DNA of 64,000 nt from DATBLE01 sp036555585 (lineage in GTDB: Bacteria; Actinomycetota; Thermoleophilia; Gaiellales; Gaiellaceae), in the NCBI GenBank assembly GCA_036555585.1, contig DATBLE010000009.1, forward strand, positions 1 to 64,000, read 5' to 3'. Below, in pieces: positions 1-9,500 of this stretch. The translations under genes and the position numbers were made by a program. The notes beneath the pieces were generated by a model, which was not told the DNA's origin, ran no database searches, and was given only the letters and a program-made list of their open reading frames with translations. Each line of letters opens with the position of its first letter. The first letter of the stretch is position 1.

Positions 1-1248
1 GATCGAGCCGGGCATCGCACCGATGTAGGTCCGGCGGTGGCCGCGGATCTCCGACTCGTCGCGCACGCCGCCGACCGAGATCCGGACGAACTCGCGTCCG
101 AGCGTTCTCGCGATCGACTGTCCGAGCGAGGTCTTCCCGACGCCCGGGGGCCCGACGAAGCAGAGGATGGAGCCGGAGACGTCGTTCTTGAGCTTCGCGA
201 CCGCCAGGGACTCGATGATCCGGTCCTTGACCTTCTCCAGGTCGTAGTGGTCCTCGTCGAGGATCTCGCGGGCACGCACGAGGTCGAGGTTGTCCTCGGT
301 CGTCGTGCTCCAGGGCAGCGAGAGGATCCATTCGAGGTAGGTCCTGATCACGCCGTGCTCGGCGGCCGCGGAAGGGAGCCGCTCCAGCCGCCCGAGCTCG
401 CGGTCGACGGCCTTCCGCACCTCCTCCGGTAGCTCTGCGGTCTCGACGCGCTCGCGAAGCTCCTGGAGCTCGGCCTGCTCGGGGTCTCCCTCGCCGAGCT
501 CCTCCTGGATCGCCTTCAGCTGCTGGCGGAGGAAGTACTCGCGCTGGCCCTTCTCAATCTCCGAGGCGACCTGCGACTGGATCTTCGAGCCGAGCTCGAT
601 CACCTCGAGCTCGCGGCCGAGGATCGCCGAGATCGCGCGCAGCCGCTCCGCGACGTCGGCGGTCTCGAGCAGCTGCTGCTTCTCCTCGGCCTTCAACCGC
701 ATCGTCGACGCGACCAGGTACGACAGCACCGTCGGGTCGTCGACGTTCGCCGCGGCGATCTGGAGCTCCTCGGGCAGGTACGGCAGCGCCGCGATGATCC
801 TGCCGAACAGCGTCTGGACGTTGCGGGTCAGAGCCTCGAGCTCCTTCGACTCCGCGACGACCTCGGGGACCTCGCTGAACTCGCCGACGAGGTACGGCTC
901 GTCCTGCACGCGCCGGTCGAGCCGGACTCGCCGGATGCCCTGCACGAGGATCCGCAGGGTTCCGTCCGGGATGCGGATGAGCTTGTGCACGACCGCCGCC
1001 GTGCCGACCTCGTGCAGGTCGTCCCAGCCGGGGCTCTCGACCTCCTCGTTGCGCGCGCCGACCAGGGCGAGCATCCGGTCGCCCGAGGCGACCTCGTCGA
1101 CGAGCCTGATCGAGCGCTCCTGGCCGATCGCCAGCGGAGTCATCGACTGCGGGAAGACGACCGTCTCCTTCAACGGCAGCACCGGCAGCGTCGAGGGGAC
1201 CTCGAGTTCGTCGCCGTCGACGAGGACCTCTTGCTCCAGCTCGCTCAT
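1..1248 (-). CDS. lon: ATP-dependent protease Lon (5' part; runs off the window)
   Basis: Lon is a cytoplasmic AAA+ serine protease that degrades damaged and regulatory proteins. The visible 416 codons hold the N-terminal substrate-binding domain (LPVLPLKETVVFPQSM near residue 16), the long helical linker (EKGQREYFLRQQLKAIQEEL) and the start of the ATPase module with Walker A GPPGVGKTSL at about residue 364, ending just after RRTYIGAMPGSI. Walker B, the sensor regions and the Ser-Lys protease domain lie beyond base 1. The ATG overlaps the stop of the small heat-shock gene as ATGA, so the two are probably one operon. The family assignment is certain; completeness cannot be judged here. Confidence 0.97.
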   Translation of the reverse strand, partial: MSELEQEVLVDGDELEVPSTLPVLPLKETVVFPQSMTPLAIGQERSIRLVDEVASGDRMLALVGARNEEVESPGWDDLHEVGTAAVVHKLIRIPDGTLRILVQGIRRVRLDRRVQDEPYLVGEFSEVPEVVAESKELEALTRNVQTLFGRIIAALPYLPEELQIAAANVDDPTVLSYLVASTMRLKAEEKQQLLETADVAERLRAISAILGRELEVIELGSKIQSQVASEIEKGQREYFLRQQLKAIQEELGEGDPEQAELQELRERVETAELPEEVRKAVDRELGRLERLPSAAAEHGVIRTYLEWILSLPWSTTTEDNLDLVRAREILDEDHYDLEKVKDRIIESLAVAKLKNDVSGSILCFVGPPGVGKTSLGQSIARTLGREFVRISVGGVRDESEIRGHRRTYIGAMPGSI

Positions 1249-1688
1249 CGCTGCGAGTTCCTCTCGCTCAGCACGATCAGGATCCGGCCGGTGCACGGCT
1301 GCCGGGCGAGCGGCATCACGATCGTCAGCCGGCCTCGCTCGTAGTGCGCCTCGGCACGCTCGGGGTCGACGTCCTCCGCCAGGGAGACCCGGCGCTGGAA
1401 GGGGCCGTACTCGATCTCCATCTGGCGATAGGAGACGCGGCTCTCCCGTTGCGGGCGCCGCCGCTCGCCGACGATGCTCACCGTCCGCTCCGAGACCGTG
1501 ATCTCGGCGTCCTCCGGGTCGATGCCCGGCAGGTCGACGACGACGGTGACCGCGGGCGGATCGTCGGATCGGTAGCAGTCGACGTGGGGCCGGTAGCCGC
1601 CGCGGCGCGCGGCGAAGCCCGGTAGCTGCCACAACTCGGCGAACAGCTCCTCGAGCTGCTCGGTGCTGACGTCTCGGCGCTTCTGCAT
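1245..1688 (-). CDS. Hsp20/alpha-crystallin family small heat-shock protein
   Basis: This ATP-independent holdase binds unfolding proteins. The 147-residue product has a short N-terminal arm (WQLPGFAARR), an alpha-crystallin domain from about residue 35 (VVVDLPGIDPEDAEITV, GERRRPQRESRVSYRQMEIEYGPFQRRVSL) and the conserved block YERGRLTIVMPL. The C-terminal tail, ILIVLSERNSQR, contains an I-x-V-type motif. The ATG is preceded by AGGA five bases upstream. It is translationally coupled to lon, so chaperone and protease should be made together. The divergent MMPL gene starts about 70 bases away across an operator-like region. Confidence 0.93.
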   Translation of the reverse strand: MQKRRDVSTEQLEELFAELWQLPGFAARRGGYRPHVDCYRSDDPPAVTVVVDLPGIDPEDAEITVSERTVSIVGERRRPQRESRVSYRQMEIEYGPFQRRVSLAEDVDPERAEAHYERGRLTIVMPLARQPCTGRILIVLSERNSQR

Positions 1689-1723
1689 GCGTTCCTAGGG
1701 TACCCTCGCTCGGGTGGTCGAAC

Positions 1724-1759
1724 TCTGCTAGCGGCCACTAACTTAGCAGACACTAACTT
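1724..1759. promoter_or_regulatory. Candidate operator between hsp20 and the MMPL gene
   Basis: An inverted repeat TCTGCTA (1724-1730) / TAGCAGA (1744-1750) with a 13-base spacer overlaps a direct repeat CACTAACTT (1736-1744 and 1751-1759, 15 bases apart). Smaller TTAG/CTAA palindromes are nested inside. The region is AT-rich against its surroundings and occupies the divergent promoter space. It does not match the HspR site (CTTGAGT-N7-ACTCAAG), so a TetR- or MarR-type repressor of the exporter is a more natural guess. Confidence 0.45.
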
Positions 1760-3941
1760 GATTACGTCGGCGACCAGAGTGGCGATGCGGCTGCGGTGGC
1801 CGATTGTCGCCACCTGGCTGTTCGTGGTCGTCGTCGGCATCTGGACGTCCGGCCGTCTGTCGGCGCTGCAATCGAACGTCTTCACCGTCCCGGGCACGGA
1901 CTCGGAGCACGTGCGTTCCGTGCTCCAGCATCGCTTCGGCGACCGCAGCGACGGCGCCTACACCGTCGTCTTCAGGGTCCCCGACTCCGGCGCCGCGGCG
2001 GTGCGGATGCGCCTGCAGCGCGTGGTCGACCGCGGAGCCCGGTCGATCCCGACCGGCCGGGCCACGGCGCTCCTGCCTGCCGGAAGCCACGTGCTCTACG
2101 GCAACGTGATCTCGACCCTCGACCTCGCGGACGCGAAGACCAGGTCGGACGACCTCGTCGCCGCGATCGGGCAGCCGGCGGGCGCGCAGGCCTACGTCAC
2201 CGGTGCGCCGGCGATCCAGAACGAGCTCGATCCGATCTTCGGCCGGGACCTGCGGAAGGGCGAGGCGATCGCCCTGCCGATCGCGCTCGCCGTGCTCCTG
2301 CTCGTCTTCGGCCTCTCCTGGGCGGTGCTGATCCCGCTCGTGTTCGCGGCGTGCACCGTGCTCTGCACGCTCTCGCTCGTCTACGTGGCCGCCAACTTCA
2401 TCACCACGCCGACGTACGTGACCAACCTGGTCTACCTGATCGGCCTCGGGATCGCGATCGACTACTCCCTGCTGATCGTCTACCGCTTCCGCGAGGAGCT
2501 GGCGCGCGGGCTCGACGTCGACGACGCGGTCGTGCGCACGATGCAGACGGCGGGGCGGGCGGTGATCTTCTCCGGCGCCACCGTCGCGATCGGCCTCGCC
2601 CTGCTGATCTTCATGCCGCTGCCCTTCATCCGAGCGATCGGGATCGGCGGCTTCCTGCTGCCCGTGGTCTCGATCGTCGCCGCCGCGACGCTCCAGCCCG
2701 CTCTGCTGGCCATCTTCGGGCGACGCGGCACGCGCCGCGTGCCGGTGGCCGCCTTCCTCCGCGACCGGTTGCGGCTCCCGATCCGTGCGGCGGACGAGCC
2801 GAACGACCTCGAGCATCGCTTCTGGGCGCGGACGGCGCGGTCGATCATGCGGCGGAAGTGGCGCTACCTGCTCGCCGCCGCTGCGCTGCTCGTCGCCCTG
2901 GCGGTGCCTGTCGCCTGGCTCCAGCTCACTCCGGGCGCGACGGCCGGGATTCCCCAGTACCCGCAGTCCGTGCGCGGGCTGAACGTGCTGAAGGCGGCGC
3001 TCGGCCCCGGCGCGATCGCGCCGGCGCAGGTGCTGGTCGATACGCGGACACCGGACGGGGTGTCTGCACCGCCCGTTCAGGCCGCGGTCTCCCGGCTGGT
3101 CGCGGAGGTGAGGCGCGACCCCGAGGTGTCGGCCGCGTACTTCCTGCCCGGCGGCCGCTTCGTCGATCGCGCCGGCCGGTACGCGCAGGTGATCGTCGCG
3201 ACCAGGCACGAGTACGGCTCGGAGGAGGCGCAGGGCTTCGTCGGCCGGCTGCGCGGACGGCTGATCGCCGCGGCCGCCTTCCCGGCCGGGGTCGACGTCC
3301 TGGCCGGCGGGGCCTCGCCGCAGGGCGTCGACTTCCTGCACGTCGCCTACGGCGCGTTCCCGTGGCTCGTGCTGGCCGTGCTCGTGCTGACGTACCTGCT
3401 GCTGATGCGCGCGTTCCGCTCGCTGATCCTGCCGCTGAAGGCGGTGATCCTGAACCTGCTCTCGGTCGCGGCGGCGTACGGCGCGCTCGTGGTCGTGTTC
3501 CGGTTCGGCGCGGGGCAGGACCTGCTCGGGCTGTACCGGTTCCCGCAGATCGAAGGCTGGATCCCGATCTTCCTGTTCGCGATGCTCTTCGGCCTCTCGA
3601 TGGACTACGAGGTCTTCCTGGTCAGCAGGATGCGGGAGGAGTGGGACCGCGTCCACGACAACGAGCGTGCGGTCGCCCTCGGCCTCGAGCGCACCGGGCG
3701 GATCGTCACCGCGGCCGCGGCGATCATGGTTGCCGCGTTCTGCGGGTTCATGGCCGGGAGCATCGTCGGCCTGCAGGAGTTCGGCGCGGGGCTCGCGGTC
3801 GCGATCCTGCTCGACGCCACCGTCGTGCGCGCGGTGATGGTGCCGGCGCTGATGGCGATCATGGGTCGCTACAACTGGTGGCTGCCGGCCGGCGTGGCGC
3901 GAGTCGTCCGGGTGCGGCCGTCGTCCCTGCGCGCGCCGTGA
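1758..3941 (+). CDS. MMPL/RND-family membrane transporter
   Basis: This is an integral membrane exporter of the MMPL (RND superfamily) type, which moves lipids or hydrophobic compounds using the proton gradient. The 727 residues show the duplicated architecture. TM1 is followed by an extracytoplasmic loop and a five-helix bundle with IDYSLLIVYRFREEL at about residue 233; a second loop and second bundle follow, with MDYEVFLVSRMREEW at about residue 614. The two Asp-Tyr pairs are the usual proton-relay positions. The start is uncertain: TTG 1758, GTG 1779 and ATG 1785 are in frame and none has a clear ribosome site. TTG keeps the basic helix (RVAMRLRWP) before TM1. The substrate cannot be inferred. 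Confidence 0.92.
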   Translation: MITSATRVAMRLRWPIVATWLFVVVVGIWTSGRLSALQSNVFTVPGTDSEHVRSVLQHRFGDRSDGAYTVVFRVPDSGAAAVRMRLQRVVDRGARSIPTGRATALLPAGSHVLYGNVISTLDLADAKTRSDDLVAAIGQPAGAQAYVTGAPAIQNELDPIFGRDLRKGEAIALPIALAVLLLVFGLSWAVLIPLVFAACTVLCTLSLVYVAANFITTPTYVTNLVYLIGLGIAIDYSLLIVYRFREELARGLDVDDAVVRTMQTAGRAVIFSGATVAIGLALLIFMPLPFIRAIGIGGFLLPVVSIVAAATLQPALLAIFGRRGTRRVPVAAFLRDRLRLPIRAADEPNDLEHRFWARTARSIMRRKWRYLLAAAALLVALAVPVAWLQLTPGATAGIPQYPQSVRGLNVLKAALGPGAIAPAQVLVDTRTPDGVSAPPVQAAVSRLVAEVRRDPEVSAAYFLPGGRFVDRAGRYAQVIVATRHEYGSEEAQGFVGRLRGRLIAAAAFPAGVDVLAGGASPQGVDFLHVAYGAFPWLVLAVLVLTYLLLMRAFRSLILPLKAVILNLLSVAAAYGALVVVFRFGAGQDLLGLYRFPQIEGWIPIFLFAMLFGLSMDYEVFLVSRMREEWDRVHDNERAVALGLERTGRIVTAAAAIMVAAFCGFMAGSIVGLQEFGAGLAVAILLDATVVRAVMVPALMAIMGRYNWWLPAGVARVVRVRPSSLRAP

Positions 3942-3947
3942 CCGTGG

Positions 3948-3953
3948 TACAAG
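3948..3953 (+). promoter_or_regulatory. Candidate -10 box (TACAAG) of the FHA gene
   Basis: This hexamer ends seven bases before the GTG at 3961, close to the six-base spacing seen at many leaderless genes in this window. There is no Shine-Dalgarno sequence in the gap. Confidence 0.4.
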
Positions 3954-3960
3954 TTCGGCC

Positions 3961-4554
3961 GTGGCCGAGACGGCCAGCCTGATCCTGCCGGACGGGAGCG
4001 AGCGGACGCTCGCTGCCGAGTTCGCGGTCGGCCGGGCCGAGGACAACGACCTGACGATCGAGAAGCCGACGGTCAGCAGGCACCACCTCGTCGTCAGCGA
4101 GGAGGGTGACCGCTGGTTCGTCGAGGATCGCGGCAGCTTCAACGGGACGTTCCTGAACGGGTCGCGCATCCAGGCGGGGTCGAAGGTGCCGCTCCGCCAC
4201 GGCGACCGGATCGGCCTGGGCGCGGAGAGCGTCGTCTTCTCGGCGCCGGGCTCGCTCGTCGACCCCGAGGTGACGACCGCGCTCCAGGCGGGCCCGCCGG
4301 CGCTGACCAGGCCGCTGTCGCCGTTCCAGCGCCAGGTCGTCGAGGCGCTCTGCTCGGGCTGGCTCGCGGGCGGCTCGCTCGACGACCTGCCCACGAACGA
4401 GGAGATCGCCGCCCGTCTCGGGACGCCGGGTGCGACGGAGACGGTGAAGGCGGCGCTGCGCCGCGCCTACGCGAAGGCGGGCCTGACGGAGGGCTCGCCC
4501 TACGCCAAGCGGCGCGCGCTCTGCAAGATCGCCCGCCAACGGGGTTGGGTGTGA
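3961..4554 (+). CDS. FHA-domain protein with a C-terminal helical, probably DNA-binding, region
   Basis: FHA domains bind phosphothreonine peptides. The 197-residue protein has the FHA fold at residues 5-100 with the signature residues in place: GR at 24-25, SRHH at 39-42 and N61-G-T. The C-terminal 80 residues (PFQRQVVEALCSGWL, EEIAARLGTPGATETVKAAL) read like a winged or LuxR-type helix-turn-helix, so it may be a phospho-dependent regulator. No kinase gene is adjacent. Its stop overlaps the GTG of the rmlA-like gene (GTGA), so it leads the dTDP-sugar operon. The FHA call is firm; the DNA-binding role is inference. Confidence 0.88.
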   Translation: MAETASLILPDGSERTLAAEFAVGRAEDNDLTIEKPTVSRHHLVVSEEGDRWFVEDRGSFNGTFLNGSRIQAGSKVPLRHGDRIGLGAESVVFSAPGSLVDPEVTTALQAGPPALTRPLSPFQRQVVEALCSGWLAGGSLDDLPTNEEIAARLGTPGATETVKAALRRAYAKAGLTEGSPYAKRRALCKIARQRGWV

Positions 4555-5294
4555 AAGGAGTCGTACTGGCAGGCGGGACCGGGTCGCGGCTCCATCCGCT
4601 GACCCGGATCACGAACAAGCACCTGCTGCCGATCTTCGACCGGCCGATGGTCTCCTACGCGATCGAGGCGCTCGTCCGCGCCGGGATCACCGAGCTGATG
4701 CTGGTCACCGGCGGAACGCACGCGGGCGAGTTCTTCCGCCTGCTGGGTAACGGCCACGAGCACGGGATCGACCGCTTGCTCTACGCGTACCAGGAGAAGC
4801 CCGGCGGGATCGCGGAGGCCCTCGGGCTCTGCGAGCGGTTCGTCGACCGCGACCGCGTCTGCGTGATGCTCGCCGACAACGTGCTCGAGCGCTCGTTCCG
4901 TCCCTCGGCCGAGCGCTTCGCCGCCCAGGAGCGAGGCGCGCGCGTCCTGCTCTCGCGCGAGTACGACCCGGAGCACCTCCGCCACCTCGGCGTGCCCGAG
5001 CTCGACGGCGAGGCCCGGATCGCCCGGATCGTCGAGAAGCCGGAGCAGCCGCCGAGCGAGTACGCCGTCACCGGCGTCTACTTCTACGACGAGACGGTCT
5101 GGGACGTGCTCCCGACGCTCGTCCCCTCGGGTCGCGGCGAGCTCGAGATCACCGACGTGAACAACTGGTACGTCGAGCAGGCGACGATGGAGTACGACGT
5201 GCTCGAGGGCTTCTGGGGCGACGCCGGCGAGTCGATCGACGCCTACTATGTCGCCAACGACTTCGTGCGCGCGAACGGCGCGAACCACGACTAG
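4551..5294 (+). CDS. rmlA: Glucose-1-phosphate thymidylyltransferase-like sugar nucleotidyltransferase
   Basis: It is expected to make dTDP-glucose from glucose-1-phosphate and dTTP, the first step to dTDP-rhamnose. The N-terminus MKGVVLAGGTGSRLHPLT (residues 1-18) is the nucleotide-binding signature, followed by NKHLLPIFDRPM. Asp in MLADNVLE and the EKP motif complete the core. At 247 residues it is shorter than classical RmlA (about 290), lacking the C-terminal tail. GTG 4551 is preferred to TTG 4545 because it gives the canonical N-terminus and a GTGA overlap with the FHA gene. The context with rmlC, rmlD and rmlB supports the role. Confidence 0.88.
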   Translation: MKGVVLAGGTGSRLHPLTRITNKHLLPIFDRPMVSYAIEALVRAGITELMLVTGGTHAGEFFRLLGNGHEHGIDRLLYAYQEKPGGIAEALGLCERFVDRDRVCVMLADNVLERSFRPSAERFAAQERGARVLLSREYDPEHLRHLGVPELDGEARIARIVEKPEQPPSEYAVTGVYFYDETVWDVLPTLVPSGRGELEITDVNNWYVEQATMEYDVLEGFWGDAGESIDAYYVANDFVRANGANHD

Positions 5295-5761
5295 TGGCCG
5301 TCGACGGCATCCAGCGCTTTCCGCTTCGCCGCTACGAGGACGAGCGCGGGTGGCTGATGGAGCTGCGTCGCGAGAGCGCGCTGCCGAAGCCGACGAGGCA
5401 GACGAACGTGTCCTTCTCGCGCGCCGGCGTGATCCGCGGCCTGCACTACCACGAGCGCGGGCAGGACGACCTCTTCTGCTGCCTCCGGGGAACCGCCCGC
5501 GTCGTCGTCCTCGACCGCCAGACCGGCGAGACGTTCACCGAGGACATCGGCGACGAGAATCCGGTCGCGCTGTACATCCCCGGACGGCACGCGCACGGCT
5601 TCGAGGCGCTCACCGATCTCGTCTTCTGCTACCACGTGACCGAGGAGTACGACCCGCGCGACCCCGACGAGCACGGCATTCCCTGGGACGACCCCCGGGT
5701 CAGGCACCTCTGGAGCACGTCATCTCCGATCCTGTCCTCGAGAGATACCCCCGCCTCCTGA
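5294..5761 (+). CDS. rmlC: dTDP-4-dehydrorhamnose 3,5-epimerase family protein
   Basis: This is a cupin-fold epimerase acting on dTDP-4-dehydro-6-deoxyglucose. Residues 48-53 (RGLHYH) hold the catalytic His, and FYIPGRHAHGFEAL-like residues 94-105 and FCYHVTEEYD (111-120) match the family. IPWDDP and the late SSPILS motif show that this frame is real to its end. The 155 residues are a little short for RmlC. The GTG shares its G with the stop of rmlA. The 3' end overlaps rmlD, whose start codon is not standard. Confidence 0.87.
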   Translation: MAVDGIQRFPLRRYEDERGWLMELRRESALPKPTRQTNVSFSRAGVIRGLHYHERGQDDLFCCLRGTARVVVLDRQTGETFTEDIGDENPVALYIPGRHAHGFEALTDLVFCYHVTEEYDPRDPDEHGIPWDDPRVRHLWSTSSPILSSRDTPAS

Positions 5762-6519
5762 TCACCGGCGCCGGCGGGCAGCTGGGGACGGCGCTCGCGG
5801 AGGTCTTCCCCGGGGCGCACGCGCTCGGCCGGCTCGAGCTGGACGTCGCGCGGGAGGTGCCCGAGGCCTACGACCTCGTCCTCCACGCCGCCGCCTGGAC
5901 GAACGTCGACGGGGCCGAGACCGACCCGGATGGCGCCGAGGCGGTGAACGTCCTCGGCACCCGGAACGTCGTCGCCGGCGGTGCGCCCGTCGTCTACTTC
6001 TCGTCCGACTATGTCTTCGACGGCACGAAGGGCGAGGCGTACGTCGAGTCGGACGAGCCGGACCCGCGGTCGGCCTACGGCCGGACGAAGCTCGCCGGCG
6101 AGCGCGAGGTGCGCGACGGCTGGATCGTGCGCTCGTCGTGGCTCTTCGGCTGGACGTCGCACAACTTCGTCCGGACGATGCTGCGCCTGGGGGCCGAGCG
6201 CGACCAGGTCTCGGTCGTGGACGACCAGCGCGGCTGCCCGACGTATGTCGGGCATCTCGCCGAGGCGACCCGCGCGATCGTGGGTCTGCCGTTCGGCACG
6301 TACCACGTCGCCGCCGGCGGGGACTGCACGTGGGCCGAGTTCGCCGAGGCGATCTTCGAGGAGGCGGGAATCGAGTGCCGCGTCCGCCGGATCACGTCCG
6401 CCGAGTTCGGCGCCGCGGCACCGCGGCCGGCCCACTCCGTGCTCCGCTCCGAGCGGGGAGCGCCGGCGCTGCCGCACTGGCGCGACGGGCTGCGCGCCTG
6501 CCTGGCGCGGATGGCGTAG
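5758..6519 (+). CDS. rmlD: dTDP-4-dehydrorhamnose reductase
   Basis: It reduces dTDP-4-dehydrorhamnose to dTDP-L-rhamnose with NAD(P)H. The Rossmann motif ITGAGGQLG begins at the N-terminus. It is followed by HAAAWTNVDGAE, FSSDYVFDGTKGE, the YGRTK catalytic Tyr-Lys pair and the SSWLFGW block. There is no ATG, GTG or TTG in frame before the fold begins; the first is GTG 5857, inside the domain. CTG 5758 overlaps the rmlC stop as CTGA and gives MITGAGGQLG. CTG 5710 would add 16 residues (EHVISDP...). A -1 frameshift from rmlC would also produce a fusion. The function is firm; the start is open. Confidence 0.87.
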   Translation: MITGAGGQLGTALAEVFPGAHALGRLELDVAREVPEAYDLVLHAAAWTNVDGAETDPDGAEAVNVLGTRNVVAGGAPVVYFSSDYVFDGTKGEAYVESDEPDPRSAYGRTKLAGEREVRDGWIVRSSWLFGWTSHNFVRTMLRLGAERDQVSVVDDQRGCPTYVGHLAEATRAIVGLPFGTYHVAAGGDCTWAEFAEAIFEEAGIECRVRRITSAEFGAAAPRPAHSVLRSERGAPALPHWRDGLRACLARMA

Positions 6520-6522
6520 CCT
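6517..6522 (+). promoter_or_regulatory. -10 box (TAGCCT) of a leaderless promoter
   Basis: TAGCCT is followed by exactly six bases and then GTG 6529. The box overlaps the stop codon of rmlD, so the cyclase gene is probably transcribed on its own without a leader. Confidence 0.55.
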
Positions 6523-6528
6523 CGCTGC

Positions 6529-9500
6529 GTGGCGATCTGCACAAGCTGCGGCCCGGGAGAGCACGGGGGAGTTCGCCTTCTGTCCGCACTGGCGGCGCGC
6601 CCTTCGCCGAGGCGCCGACGAGCAGGGAGCAGCGCAAGGTCGTCACCGTCCTCTTCTGCGACGTCACCGGCTCGACCCAGCTCGGCGAGCGGCTCGACCC
6701 GGAAACGCTGAGGGCGCTGCTCGCGCGGTACTTCGAGCGGATGAAGGCGATCGTCGAGCGCCACGGCGGCTCGGTGGAGAAGTTCATCGGCGACGCCGTG
6801 ATGGCCGTGTTCGGCGTGCCGACGGTGCACGAGGACGACGCGCTGCGGGCGCTGCGGCTGCGGTCGAGATGCGGGACGCGCTCCCCGAGCTCGGAGTGCA
6901 GGGCCGGATCGGCGTGACCACGGGGGAGGTGGTCACCGGTACGGAGGAGCGGCTGGCGACCGGAGACGCGGTCAACGTCGCGGCCCGCCTCCAGCAGGCG
7001 GCGCAGCCGGGTGAGATCCTGATCGGCAGCGAGACCCACGCGCTTGTCCGCGACGCGGCCGAGGTCGAGGCAGTCGATCCCCTCGCCCTGAAAGGCAAGG
7101 CCCAGACCGTGGCGGCGTACCGGCTGGTGGCGGTTCGCGGCGACGCGGGGCACGCTCGTCGCGTCGATTCGGCAATGGTGGGTCGCGAGCGCGAGCTGCG
7201 GCTGCTCGCCGACGCCTGGGACCGGGCAGTCTCCGAGCGTTCGTGCCATCTGTTCACGCTGCTCGGCGCGGCAGGAGTGGGAAAGTCCCGGCTGGCGGCG
7301 GAGTTCCTCGGCTTGCTCGACGAGGCGCTCGTCGATCAGGGCCGCTGTCTGTCCTACGGCGAAGGCATCACCTACTGGCCCGTCGTCGAGGTCGCCAAGC
7401 AAATGGCGGAGGTGGGGCCCGACCAGATCGTGCCGGAGACGATCGGAGCCGTTCTCGGCGACCGGGTGGTCAGCTCGAGCGATGAGATCGCCTGGGCGTT
7501 CCGCAAGCTGCCCGAGGCCGTCGCCGCCGAGGCTCCGCCCGTCTGCGTGTTCGACGACGTCCACTGGGGCGAGGAGACGTTCCTCGACCTGGTCGAGCAC
7601 GTCGCCGACCTCTCCCGGGATGCGCCGATCCTGCTCCTCTGCATGGCCCGTCCGGACCTGCTGGCCCGTCGCCCTGGCTGGGCCGGCGGGAAGGTGAACG
7701 CGACCAACGTCCTGCTCGAGCCGCTCGGTCCGGAGGAGACGGGTCTCCTGATCGAGAGCCTGGCGCACCTCGACGGGGGTCTGCGAGAGCGGATCCGCGA
7801 GGCGGCGGAGGGGAATCCGCTCTATGTCGAGGAGATGGTGGCGATGGTCCGCGAGTCACCCGGGGGCGAGATCGTCGTTTCGCCGACCATCCAGGCACTC
7901 CTCGCCGCCCGCATCGACCAGCTCGATCCGCCCGAGCGAGACGTGCTCCAGCGCGGGGCTGTCGAGGGGCGCACGTTCCATCGCGGGGCTGTGCAGGCGC
8001 TCGCGCCCGACGAGCCCCAGGTGGCTGCGCGGCTGACGTCGCTCGTCCGGAAGGAGCTGGTCAGGCCCGACAAGGCGCAGCTTCCCGGCGAGGACGCCTT
8101 TCGCTTCCGCCACCTGCTGATCCGGGACGCGGCCTACGACGCGCTGCCCAAGTCGACGCGCGCCGCGCTGCACGAGCGCTTCGCCGCCTGGCTCGAGGAG
8201 CACGGCTCTGATCTGGTCGAGCTGGAAGAGATCCTCGGCTACCACCTCGAACAGGCGTCGAAGTACCAGGTGGAGCTGGGGGGAGGCGAACAGGCCGTCG
8301 CCGCCCGCGCGCGGGCGAGGCTGGCGGCCGCGGGACGGCGGGCGTTGCTGCGCGAGGACTTCCCCGCCGCCCTTGGTCTGCTCGAACGGTCGCTGGCGCT
8401 CGTTCCCGCGACGGAGATGGACATGACGCTCGAGTTCGACCGCACCATGGCGATCTTCTTCGGCGGCGGGGTGAGTGATGCCTACGCGGCTGCGCGGCTT
8501 GTCGAGCAACGGGCCGCCGCGATCGGGGAGCCTGGCCTCGTGCTGGTCGCGCGCGTGAGGGAGGCGTGGCTTCGCCTTTTCGCCGAGCCCGAGGGAGCGT
8601 CGGTCGAGCTCACCTCGCTGCTCGAGGAGGTCCTGCCCGTATTCGAGACAGCCGGCGACGATTTCGCGCTCTACGTCGCGAGCTCTGCGGGCGCGGTCGT
8701 CGCGAACAACCGCGCCCAGGTGGACGCGGCGCTCGAGGCCTACGAGCTGGCGTTGCTCCATGCGAGACGGGCCGGCCTGCCACACCTCGAAATCCCGTTG
8801 CGATCGGGGCTCGCATCGGCCCGGTTCTTCGGCAGCACGCCGTTCGCCGACGTCCTCGACTGGATCGACGACGAGGAGGCGGCCGGCGGCCGGCACGACT
8901 TCCTCGAGTCACTCCGGGCCGGAACCCTGGCCCTGCTCGGCCGGGTCGAGGAAGGACGGGAGGTTATCGCGCGGTTGCGCTCGGAGCTGGTCGAACGGGG
9001 GGCGTTGCTGAGCCTTGCGCTCGTGCTCTGCCAGGGAGTCGCCACCCTCGAGCTCGACGCCGGAGATGCGGCTGCTGCGGTGGCAGCAGGAGAGGAAGGG
9101 TGCCGGCTGCTCGAGGAGGCCGGAGAGCGCGGGTGGTTGTCGACCGGAGCCGGGCACCTCGCCAACGGCCTCTACCAGCTCGACAGGCTGGACGAGGCGG
9201 AGGCGTGGGTCGATCGTGCCGCGGAGCTCGGCGCGAGCGACGACGCGGTGACGCAGATGCTGGTCAGGCAGGTGAAGGCGAAGATCGGCGCACGGCGGGG
9301 CCTCGGCGAGGAGGCACAGGCGCTCGACCGCGAGGCGGTCGCGATCGCAAACGGGACGCAGATGATCAACGCACAGGCCGAGGCGTACCTGGATCTCGGC
9401 GAGGTGCTCGAGCTCGGCGGCAGGCCGGAGGAGGCAGCGGCGGCCGTCGAGCAGGCGCTCGCGCGCTTCGGGCGGAAGGGGAACCTCCTGCGGGCCGAAG

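Noticed and set aside
1724..1759. HspR/HAIR heat-shock operator upstream of hsp20
   Set aside because: The repeats do not match CTTGAGT-N7-ACTCAAG on either strand.
1743..4394. An 883-codon open frame on the minus strand opposite the MMPL gene, and many similar long frames elsewhere
   Set aside because: They are GC-driven shadows: Arg/Asp/Glu/Gln/Pro-rich, with no domain motifs, and they oppose genes with complete conserved motifs.
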